A DNA stretch of 64,000 nt, taken from NCBI RefSeq assembly GCF_001949145.1, contig NW_019091433.1, positions 602,831 through 666,830 of the forward strand. Direction: 5' to 3'. The notes under the pieces are model-generated. The model was given only the letters and a program-made list of their open reading frames with translations, had not been told where the DNA came from and ran no database searches. This document shows positions 28,501 to 36,254 of the stretch, one piece after another (the stretch's first letter is position 1; each line of letters opens with the position of its first letter). Origin of the DNA: Acanthaster planci. Its lineage: Eukaryota; Echinodermata; Asteroidea; Valvatida; Acanthasteridae. A program made the position numbers and the translations under genes.

Positions 28501-31500
28501 CATTCCTTACAGTACAGGGACCTGATTTGTTCTCTGGTCCACACAAGGAGGGCATCATGGCAAGGCCGTTACACCACCACCGGTAGAAACCGGACCCATG
28601 CACAATGCTGCTAAAATTCACGGTAATTCACTGTTACATGTACTTTCTGCAGCATTTACACGTACATGTAGCAGGGTTCTCCAAACTGGAATGCATACAT
28701 GTTTCTGATTGCACAGTAATTACACATGCCAGTGCATGTGTCTTGCTTATTTAAGCCGCTGTTCCCACGATAGTCTTGTGTACAATGCATTTCCGGTGTG
28801 CATCCCGATGAAAATATATTGCCCAGTACCGAAATGTTTGTGCAGAGCTGAACGACTGGGCTGGCTTATTGGTCATGGGGAAATGAATGGGAGCCTGTGT
28901 GATGAATGTACGGTATGTACTGTGTACATGTAGGTCCTTCACTCAAGGAGCGCACACGAAGCACGGAATGCGGCTGTACATTATGCTGTCAGTGTACATT
29001 TGAAGTACATGTACATTGGAATGTGATTTTACTTTATTTTTACCTAAACAATTGTGACCAACTCTAGAAAAATGGGTCCAAACTCGCCAGATTCAGGTTG
29101 TTTTTGATATGGCTGGATTCTGTACATCAAAAGCTACAATTTGATATATGAATGACCCCTGTGGTGCACTGCGTTCTGGAGATATATAGACATTTGTATA
29201 TCTACATTTTCGGATTCAATAAAAGCACTTTCCGAGAAAAAGCTCATTAAGTGTGGTGCTTGGAAACACAATGCTATGTAGGATTTCTAACTGAATGATC
29301 AATTTTTCATCTTTATTTATCAGTATCCATGTTTGTAATCACAAATTCTAAAATTATAAATATTATAGAAGTTATTAAAGGAAAAACACAAAATCACATT
29401 TTTGAAGAAATTTTGCCCTCTCCAAACAGAGGACAGGCCATTACGTGTTTTGGCATTGCGCGACTTCACACCCTTTTTTGCAGAGGGGGTCACAATTTAC
29501 CTGCTGAACATGAAATGATAATATGATACACGTGTAGGGTATATATGCATTCCATGCCAAAGACACTGCTATAAGCACAACAGAGAGTTTGCGTGGCTGC
29601 CATCTTGCAGGCCAGTGCTTTTGTTCCATGGGGTATGCACAAAGGAGGTTTGCCTATGGAACACAAGAGCTGCCCTGCAAGATGGCTATGTACGTACATT
29701 TATAAAGTAGTTTTGTTGACGACAATGCCTCACATTTATTCCCACAATGCCATTGTGACTAAACCACATGGTCTGCAGAACACTTACCAAAGGCCAACTC
29801 TATTAATTGGTCAAGGACACGCCACAGGACCCAGATCATGAGATAATGATAAATGCACCTATGGGAAGATTTTGCATAATGAATGCCTTACAGATTTTTC
29901 TATCCCAGAGAGATTAATACATGAATATAATGTTTAAAGGGTAACTGCAAAACCGTCAAATGCACCTTTATCTTTGTTAAGAAGATATTTCAATATATGT
30001 TCACTATTTTAGAAGGTACCTACATGTAAATGGTTAGATTTGTTTGTGCACAGCATTTTGAAAGACTTTGCTGCCCTAAATTTTTGCCTTCTTTGGGAGT
30101 TTATTGGTGTGTCAGAACAAACAGCATTTCAGAAAATGAATATAAGAAACCCTTTCTCAGCATTGTTTTGCAGGGAGTAGATTCTGGGTTCACAACTTGA
30201 ATACAAAAATTTATGCAGTGGACCATGTCTTCCCTGGATGGCTTCACAGCCACAGCACCCTCAGTTTAGAAGAAATCATGAATAATTTCAAATGTATTTC
30301 ACAATCACTTTTCAATAAGTACATTTAACCTAATAGGGAAGTCAAATTCTGTAAAGAAAAACTATATTGAAGAAAAATTAACTACAGCTACACTTTAACC
30401 AATGACACCAAAAACATCATTTCCTAAATTGAAATTATTTGCTGACACTTATTTTTGAGTTTGTGTTGGTTTTTTTCCTCATGACATGTACATACATGTA
30501 CAAGCTTAAAGATATACATGATGTCCGTATACACCTTTTAAAACAAAGAGAGGATGAATGATTTCCTGAGCAAGACACTATCTCTCTGGGGGTACATTCT
30601 GAGCCAGGATGAGACGGCAGAAAAAGCCGGAAAACAAAATCACAGCAAATTTGCTCAGTCTTCAGCCGACAGAAATCCAAAAAATTGTAATGTAGCAAAG
30701 AAAGGTCTGTGGTCTCAATTCAAGTTGTGAAGGAGACATTTTTTCACCATTTAACACCTGAGACTGGAGCCAAGTGACTTCATTTTGAAGAGTATTACTA
30801 GACTGGTAATTGTGCATCCTATTTAAAAAATGACTGACCATTCAGTAGTCTGGAGGCACAACTGTGAAAAACATATAGATAAAGAGACTGGCCACCAGAT
30901 TTCCCTTTCTACACAATTAATTGATGCAGTAGGAAAAGACCGTTAGAGAGGTGACAATCTTTTTTTCCAGTATTGCATGTTTTCTTCATGTAAGTTTCGC
31001 GAATTTCATTTGAAAATGATCTCGTAGGATTGGCACGGTAGCAATTTCTTTTCTTGTATTCGTGTTCACTGTCATATCCGTTACTGATACCTGGCCTCAA
31101 TTCTGAGCCCATCCAACAAGGCCTACCTGTAACTGTTGGACAACTTTAGCATTCGGTTTGACCTTCATGGTGTAGCAAGCCGCCTGATAAACAGCCTGAA
31201 GCTCCTCTGTGCTTGTCCCTTTTGCTGTTTGAAAATGGGAAAAAGACGAAATGACATGAATATTATGACAAAGACAAGGTTAACCTCAGTTAAGCAGACA
31301 TCTCCATAAAGCAATTAGATAAGTGTTTTTAATACAGCTTATTGTCAAAGGAATGGCGTTTGGAAGGACATCTAAATCTCTTTCAGTATTTCAAAATTAA
31401 GAGTATGCTACATGTATCTTGTTGTTCTGTATGTATTACTAAGAAATAGTAGTGTGAGTGCATACAATGTGGGACCTGGTTGAGTCTTACAAGTATAAGT

Positions 31501-32929
31501 AGGCAAACAAAAAATTGGGTTTTTGAAGAAAGGAACGAGGGTATTTGCCAAGATACTGGTTGTAGATGGATTTTCAATTTTCAAGGAGCCATCACTCAAG
31601 CTGAAGGGCTTTGAATATGGGCACAATGCTACATTTGAAAACTGTAATACACATTTGTTTGTTAGGAAATAAAGTCAAAGTACCATATGTCGAAAACTAT
31701 TTAAAAAAAGGAAAAAGAAGGAGGCAGGAACGAATGAAAGAAGCGGGTGGGGACAAGAAGCTCAGCCTCACATGTATATATATATATATACATTTAACAT
31801 TCATTAGCATTGCTACACGAATAGCAAAGAAGGCAATCAAGGAATTCAAACTCTCAAAGAGGAAAACACTTGTCACAGCAAAAATCCTGCATTTTTCCCA
31901 GAACTATTTATTGTCGTTCTGCCTCTCCAAAGAGATTTGGAAAGACCAACCAATTGGCTCAAAGCAGTAAGGTTAGACCTAAACCTGAACAAGGAATAAA
32001 AACAGACTTCAAAAAGCTAACACAAAATCCAGGATGAGCAGGCTACAGAGGGGGAGGGGGAAAAGGGGCGGGGCGGGGGGGGGGGGGTTAACAGCAATGC
32101 AGAACTTGCTAGAGTACTGATTATAACCAAAACCACTTTAGTCCTCTGATGCTGCAGCACTTTGGTACTAACATGCAAGGGAAAGAATTTCACATACAGA
32201 CGCCAATACTTTTTCCCTGAAGTGACGTATCTGAAAGCTGTACAATGTTTGCAAAAGTTAAGTTTAGCAGTGAAAATATTGAGGTACTTTTTAAGAATAC
32301 ACTTAGAAAATTTGAAGAACAGTCTCACAGGGCTTATGCACAGGATGTCGAGCAGCATCTGTGTAAGGAATTCTTTCTCATACTAGAACATAAAATTCAA
32401 AAGGGGGTCTTTAAGTAATATCTTTCCATGTTGACTTCGACTGAAAGTTATTTATTGATACGCCTACCAACCAATGAAATAAGGAAAATATTTTGTAATC
32501 TAAAATTTATGATTGACAAAACAAATTGAATAACTGAACATAACTAAACTAAGATATAAGTAATATGCTTTATTTCCTGCATTCTACTCTGTTTCAATTC
32601 CAACATGCTATAACAATTTCAACTCAGTGAGAATCACATTAAAAAGAGCATACAATGATGGAACACTCGTCATAGTCATCGGTCATCGTCAGGCAGTGGA
32701 ACGAATGCAGCTCAGAAAAAGTTGAATTCTCACCATGCCTCCAAGGGTTAGGAGGATCCACTTTAACTGAAACAATGGTATCACCCTCCGGAAAATTGAC
32801 ATGTCTGCCTGGCAGTTTGTGTTTCTTTGACGGTGATACGTTTGGGGACATGCCGTCCTCGCTACCACTTCCCTCTACCGTAGCCGCCGGCTTGGTGGGT
32901 CCGTGAACTACGCTCGCCTGAGAGGCCAT
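4437..32929 (-). CDS. PPP1R37: protein phosphatase 1 regulatory subunit 37-like gene, 5' portion (exons at 32929-32734, 31224-31127, 4537-4437)
   Basis: PPP1R37 (LRRC68) is a leucine-rich-repeat protein that binds the catalytic subunit of protein phosphatase 1 through an RVxF-type motif. Three exons align in order with the vertebrate N-terminus as I recall it. Exon 1 holds RHVNF (residues 42-46) and ends in the conserved PNPWRH. Exon 2 continues with AVYQAACYTMKV and ends VVQQLQ (residue 98). A later exon reads GEKVDIR, then LEEVFKRVQFNTVDMEAA, which is the start of the repeat domain. Phases agree: exon 1 ends in phase 1, exon 2 completes it and ends in phase 0, and the 4.5-kb exon starts in phase 1. 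A small exon of about 46 bases (the segment like human EFTDLGHRLDCLDLK) must lie between 31127 and 4537. I could not locate it, and it may be in the N gap at 16844-17606. The 3' exons lie beyond the left edge. Confidence 0.82.
7295..7779. mobile_element. non-autonomous hAT-type element (485 bp)
   Basis: Flanked by a perfect 8-bp duplication ATCCAAAT (7287-7294 and 7780-7787). The ends are inverted: left TAGAGCTGTG, right reading TAGGGCTGAG on the other strand. Eight-base duplications and T/CAGRGCTG-like ends are typical of the hAT superfamily. The interior is AT-rich and contains no transposase frame. Confidence 0.85.
8515..8850. repeat. decayed copy related to the TTAA-flanked element at 44.7 kb
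   Basis: Begins TTAAAAGAGTTCCGGGGG and shares ordered segments with 44731-45138: an AATGCACG block, then ATGTCAAATAACCACTACAA against ATGTCAAATGACCATAACAA, then CCAAAGAGTGTC against CCAAGGAGTGTC. It is a diverged copy of the same repeat. Confidence 0.6.
9113..9160. repeat. TTAACCCT terminal fragment
   Basis: TTAACCCTCAATGAGCC followed by a TTATTTTGAG-like segment matches the end of the TTAA-flanked family. A similar end, AAACCCTCAAAGAGCCCGG, occurs near 9595. Neither has a clear partner end. Confidence 0.45.
12464..12880. repeat. tandem duplication of a ~170-bp segment
   Basis: Two direct, diverged copies at about 12464-12640 and 12735-12880. Both contain, in order, GACTGACCATCAG, AAAAGGT, TGAAGCA(A/G)GATCCAGT, a CC(C/T)T(C/T)GAAAAATT block, TGTTTGCAGG and CTCTTGAAT or CCCTTGAAT. 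No coding frame is conserved between them. Confidence 0.7.
13570..13754. repeat. fold-back element with TCTGCACTGGACTT arms
   Basis: The left end reads CCTGTCTGCACTGGACTT and the right end contains AAGTCCAGGGTGGACAG, roughly its inverse. A further inverted GAGTCCAGTGCAGAC lies inside. Size and structure fit a MITE. No target duplication was resolved. Confidence 0.6.
15699..16058. mobile_element. palindromic MITE, family TAAGCC, copy 1
   Basis: Long inverted arms (over 100 bp each). The left arm reads TAAGCC.CTTGCGAGTTAAATTTG then AATCTGGTAC, and the right arm is its inverse. The motif GGGGCAAGCTTTTGC recurs inverted in the middle as GCAAAAGCTTGCCCC. A second full copy is at 57328-57733, so this is a dispersed family. 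Confidence 0.85.
16122..16235. mobile_element. small palindromic MITE, family GCCATCTTGCAGG, copy 1
   Basis: Arms of about 50 bp. The left arm contains TGCGTGGTAGCCATCTTGCA and the right arm contains the inverse, TGCAAGAGGGCAGCTATGCA. Related copies are at 29584-29692 and 45263-45397. Confidence 0.75.
16844..17606. other. assembly gap (N)
   Basis: 763 undefined bases inside the PPP1R37 intronic region. It could hide a small exon. Confidence 0.99.
18267..18606. repeat. fold-back element rich in GGGTTGA
   Basis: The ends GGCCTTTTCACA and (inverted) GGCCTTTTAACA enclose about 340 bp with many alternating CAACCC/GGGTTGA motifs in both orientations. This fits a MITE with internal sub-repeats. 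No target duplication was resolved. Confidence 0.55.
21876..22120. mobile_element. palindromic MITE, AATTCCAGAAATT arms
   Basis: The left arm starts AGGTAATTCCAGAAATT and contains GTGTCCCTGTTACA. The right arm carries TGTGACAGGGACAC and ends AATTTCTGGAATTATCCT. The arms are about 70 bp and enclose a short unique loop. Confidence 0.75.
22909..22981. repeat. short ~75-bp repeat with TTAACCCT ends, copy 1
   Basis: Starts ATTAACCCTAACCCCCTAGG and ends CTTAGGGTTA (inverted ends). It is similar along its length to 46072-46150, which starts GGTTAACCCTGACCGCCTAG. This is a small dispersed inverted-end repeat and not a telomeric tract. Confidence 0.55.
24204..24328 (-). repeat. tRNA-derived hairpin element
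   Basis: A tRNA-like core on the minus strand (24305-24227) has a good A box (TGGTCGAGTGG) and B box (GGTTCGAGTCC), a T arm GTGGG/CCCAC, and acceptor pairing TACTCGG/CCGAGTA. The anticodon stem (TCTGC/GCAGG) closes an 8-base loop instead of seven, and there is no long variable arm. The acceptor pairing extends far outward: GAGCTTGCGAAAAAA on the left pairs with TTTTTTCGCAAGCTC on the right. It is probably a tRNA pseudogene or SINE head inside a fold-back and not a working tRNA. Confidence 0.65.
24485..24512 (+). repeat. partial second tRNA-like head
   Basis: AAGCTCGGTGGTCAAGTGGTTAAGAC repeats the acceptor/D-arm half (A box) of the tRNA-like element at 24.2 kb, but in the opposite orientation and without the T arm. 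Confidence 0.5.
24797..24952. mobile_element. palindromic MITE, family CACAACAGTGCGCC, copy 1
   Basis: The left arm has CGGGTGATTCACAACAGTG and CCAAGAGTTTGCAA. The right arm is the inverse, with TTGCAAACTCTTAAAGGCAC and GTGAATCGCCCG. The arms continue through a GTCGACC box, so nearly the whole element is self-complementary. A second copy is at 50045-50190. The flanks are compatible with a TA target. Confidence 0.8.
27600..27796 (-). pseudogene. possible decayed methyltransferase fragment (EEF1AKMT2/METTL10-like)
   Basis: The minus strand encodes GSAVGIDYSTQAVQLAEKR and then KMPEDICKWHYRDF. This resembles the second S-adenosylmethionine-binding strand of class-I methyltransferases, particularly GIDYS.(S/A)AIQL of the eEF1A lysine methyltransferase 2 family. 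Upstream, the glycine-rich motif I is not clean (FVGLGSWRGP), no consistent acceptor or donor pair was found, and an in-frame stop lies just upstream. It could be an isolated exon, a decayed copy, or chance. Confidence 0.25.
29584..29692. mobile_element. small palindromic MITE, family GCCATCTTGCAGG, copy 2
   Basis: Left TGGCTGCCATCTTGCAGGCC against right CCTGCAAGATGGC, with inner CTTTTGTTCCATGG against CCTATGGAACACAAGAG. The arms are about 50 bp. Confidence 0.8.
31127..31224 (-). CDS. PPP1R37: PPP1R37-like coding exon 2
   Basis: 98 bases with acceptor aaacag and donor CAG|gtaggc on the minus strand. It encodes residues 66-98, containing EELQAVYQAACYTMKV and ending VVQQLQ. This aligns with human VDEVIGAYKQACQKL...LLRQLQ. 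Exons 1 and 2 together are 294 bases, an exact multiple of three. Confidence 0.88.
32050..32090. repeat. G-rich low-complexity tract
   Basis: A purine-rich run ending in a long uninterrupted G stretch, within PPP1R37 intron 1. It could form G-quadruplex DNA. Similar but shorter G runs occur many times in the window. Confidence 0.7.
32734..32929 (-). CDS. PPP1R37: PPP1R37-like coding exon 1
   Basis: The ATG at 32929-32927 is directly preceded by an in-frame TAA, so the start is firm. The exon encodes 65 codons plus one base. A low-complexity acidic/Ser stretch is followed by KKHKLPGRHVNFPEGDTI, whose RHVNF (residues 42-46) fits the PP1-docking pattern [RK]xVxF, and by the family hallmark DPPNPWRH. 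The donor reads CATG|gtgaga on the minus strand. Confidence 0.88.
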
Positions 32930-33089
32930 TTACGATGACTCTGTACTGTCAACAGCTACTAAAAACCATGCCTCTGTGTGGCAACAAATATCAAAAATAC
33001 ATTCAGATGTCTTCAGTAAAGTCATCCAATTAGAATAACATCCTGTTCTGAGTCACAGATTGCGTATTTGACTGCAAAATTCATTACAT

Positions 33090-33275
33090 AAAACTCAATC
33101 CGAAATCTTCGAACGTGGTCAACGCCATGTTTACATTCGAGAAGTAAGGTGGTGAGGGCGCGCTGTTGATTTCGCTCACGTGCTCCGAGCTAGCTTGACC
33201 TCATATGACCCGGCAAAAAGTCGAGCGCGAGATTCGTAACGAAGTGGGAACGGGTCTTCCGGTTAAATTTCACCT
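33090..33275 (-). promoter_or_regulatory. candidate PPP1R37 promoter (possibly bidirectional)
   Basis: A locally CpG-rich stretch just upstream of the PPP1R37 start. It contains GCCATGTT (YY1-like), the E-box CACGTG (33178-33183) and CTTCCGG (ETS-like, near 33257), and has no TATA box. VRK1 begins 3 kb away on the other strand, so a non-coding VRK1 leader exon could share this promoter. That sharing is inference only. Confidence 0.4.
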
Positions 33276-36229
33276 ACGACTTGAAACTATTCAAGCCTGA
33301 GAATCACAGGTTTGTGTTCAGTTAAGTCCAATTATTTCGTTCATGACAATATTGAAAAAAAAACTGATTGAGAACTTCGACTTTTTCTCCAATTAACTTC
33401 AAACGTTAGGCCTAAACCCGGATTTTCCCATTATTGCACCCATTGAGTATAGTCTGGTCACGAGGCCCAGCAGGGATTTCCCAAAAAATTCAAACATCTA
33501 GTAAGGGCCATGTAGTTGACGCCAAGCAGTGTGTGTTCCCTGTCGTGCATTTGCAGACTTGAATTTTATTTTAACAACGTTCGCTGAATGTGAGAAGAGG
33601 AATGTTGCATTCTTTTTCACCACATGATCACATATTATGTGATATCAATGTCATGAGGCAATTGTGTACAACGTACATATATGTGCAAAGTCTACCACTG
33701 GCGGAGTCAAGAAAATTTTTGAAGTAGGCCAAGGCCCTACTTCCTAACAAAATTGGACAATTTTCCCAGTCCTACCTCATTTCAGCATTTCTGCAATGAC
33801 ATGAATGACCAAGATACGTGTACAATGAAAAAGGTGGAGGCAGCTTGAAACATTCTTTCCCTCAACTTATTAAGGTCAGACATTGTTAACATGTTGACAC
33901 CATGTGAATCTGGGACTGAAAAAAATTCTAAAATTTCTAAGAATATACTTTTGAAATGCACTTAATTCTCCACAGACTTTATGGGTGATAGACAACTGAC
34001 TAGGCCTATGTGTCAGGCTGTTACACTACGGTCTTTCCAATGTGAGTCTCGCATCTCGGGGCCCAAACCAGACCTAGATGGAAATATCCAATACTGTAGG
34101 CTCATGACTACATGTAGCTCCATCATGAGAGATTTGCCATATTGAGCTAGAACCAATGTTCTAAGAAACCTTGTGGGTTGTTCTTTTCAGGCATCTTATC
34201 AGGCCAATATCTGTTCCAACTTCCAGGTCAATATCTGTTCCAGGTCAATATATATTCCAGGTCAAGGTTTAAAGTTAACAAACGTAAAGCAAAGGATCAC
34301 TGCATGTGTACATATAATTCAGCAGTACCAGATAAAAAACACAGGCATTTTCTGGATTACTTGGGCTCAACTATCCATTATGACGAGCCTTCTAAACGTA
34401 TGAAATATTTAGTAGTGGTCCAAGGAACAATGTAGGCTATGCAAACAACGGTAGAAGGTGCAAACAGTAGGCAAACCAACAGGGGTTTGACCATTCAGAC
34501 TTAATTATTCCAATAGTTACCAGTGGTTATGGATTATTAGCATGCACTCATTGTTTATATTTGCAAGTCCCAATGTGCGCACACACTTGTAACTAAGTCA
34601 GGTAGTAGCTGGTACTTTTGAGAGTAAGACTGATAAGCAATGAATATCTACGGTACATGTATAATGAGGGTGGCTTTGAGTGGGGAAGTGGAACCGAGGT
34701 AACTGATGCAGGGAACTTGTTTCAAGTAGGCACTTTTCTTGGCAAGGAGTATTGATTTATAGATGCATGTATGCATGTATATGGTAATACGTAACCTAAC
34801 AGTCCCAAATCCTACGATTTCTATATGAGTTTTATTATTATTATTTATTTCTGGTAATGACACCAAGGATTCCTCAAAAGTGCCCTAGGCACTGTAGCTT
34901 GCAAGCCTGAAGAAACCTGTAGAAAGGAGATAATAAGAAGCAGTTACAGTTTTAGAGGTGGAGGGAAAATTCCAGAGGAATATTAGAACTGGGTAAAACC
35001 CACGGAATCAGGTAGGGGCTGAAAACCCAATCCACATGTGGACCGTGCCGGGAATCGAACCCGTACCGCAGAGGTGGAAGGCGAGGGAAGAACCACTACG
35101 CCAACCCAACTCCCCATTTGCATTTTACCCCAGAGGGTTAGAGTTGAAGTGATGATAACATGTTCCAGGAGAGATGGTAGTTAATTGAAGTACATGCACT
35201 TGTTTCTGGTTCAGTTGTCGGGTGTTTCTGCAGTGGATTTCCAATGAGATCCATTTCTATTCCTTCATCATCAAATACGCAATCTTCCATGGGAAAGATT
35301 GGGTACGTACGTGTACATGTTGGTGTAGTGTATACATGAAGTTTGCTGGTGCCAACTAAATCTCATTTAGCATTGTTTAGCCAGCTACATGTGGACAACG
35401 TCCTCTATACGCGACCGCTCCTATAAAAGGTATTAAACTACATTATCAATTGTGCAAGACCTGTGGCCAAGTAAATACCGTGTATATCTTGTGAGCATAA
35501 GACAAATTTTCTCAAGTGGGATCAAATTCAAGCCAAAGACTTCTTTTTTTCAGCTCCAAAAATTAGGAACGTTCTTCCATTGTTATTTTATGTTATTCTA
35601 ACATTCAGCTACAGAGTATTTTCTATTTCGGATTCATAGCTCTTATGGGTTAAACCCTCCCCCCCCCGAAGGGATTTCTCAGTCCAAATTATACTTAAAA
35701 GGGCTGTTCCAACATTTTCAAATGGTCTAATGCCCAACTTACCACGTTGATGTTCAGGCAAAACCAGACTAAGATTTGTCATGGCAAAAAATTTCCAAGT
35801 CTCGAAAAGCAGTTGCTTTGCAAGTTCATTTACTTAAACATACACTGCCTAAAATTAAAGAACCCCATACCCATTGGCCGCTCGGTTTAAATGAAGTCAA
35901 CCATCTTTTTTTTTTAATAAAATGAACAATGGTGATTGATGTTGCCACAACAAAATGCTTGTGCAGTTGAGTTGAATACAACTTTCATTGATTAGGTGTG
36001 GTTTGGGTGATTGAGGAAAATGGTAATGCCATCGGGAAGAGGAGGTGAAAAGGATGCCTTATGTTGTTGGTTAGCGTCTGTTTCTGCACTCCTTATCATA
36101 TTCCACGTGTCATCCACAGCTTGGTATGACTTGCCTTCACTTGAGAGTTTTCGCTCAGCTACTCTATTATCACAACAGAATATGTTGTTTTTTTGGTCAG
36201 ATATACTGTACGGCTGGCAATCCTGCAGT
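33276..36229. other. spacer between divergent PPP1R37 and VRK1 starts
   Basis: No coding exon was recognised. It contains a short triple repeat of CAGGTCAATATCTGTTC (about 34203-34265), a tRNA-derived SINE (34833-35117) and otherwise AT-rich sequence. VRK1 5' leader exons may lie here. Acceptor-like sites (tttttggtcag, cctgcag) precede the VRK1 ATG. Confidence 0.6.
34833..35117 (-). mobile_element. tRNA-derived SINE
   Basis: On the minus strand the element starts with a tRNA-like head (about 35117-35035) containing TTGGCGTAGTGG (A-box-like) and GGGTTCGATTCCC (B box). It runs through an unrelated body and ends in an AAATAATAATAA-type tail near 34840. Head, body and A-rich tail in this order are the standard SINE plan. 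I cannot name the family. Confidence 0.75.
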
Positions 36230-36254
36230 ATGCCTCGTCAAGCTGCCAAGAAAG
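36230..36254 (+). CDS. VRK1: VRK1 coding exon 1
   Basis: Eight codons (MPRQAAKK) plus one base, with donor AAAG|gtatgt. Acceptor-like cctgcag ends one base before the ATG, so a non-coding leader exon probably splices here. Confidence 0.8.

Larger units (their letters stand above)
4538..31126. other. giant PPP1R37 intronic region
   Basis: About 26.6 kb between two recognised PPP1R37 exons. It holds many transposon-derived repeats (listed separately), one N gap, a CT microsatellite near 8983-9001, several runs of eight or more G (near 8527, 8830, 12415, 14205), and dispersed ACATGTAC motifs. The missing microexon should be here. No other complete gene was recognised. The open frames present are short and show no domain, except for the weak methyltransferase-like fragment at 27.6-27.8 kb. 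Confidence 0.7.
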
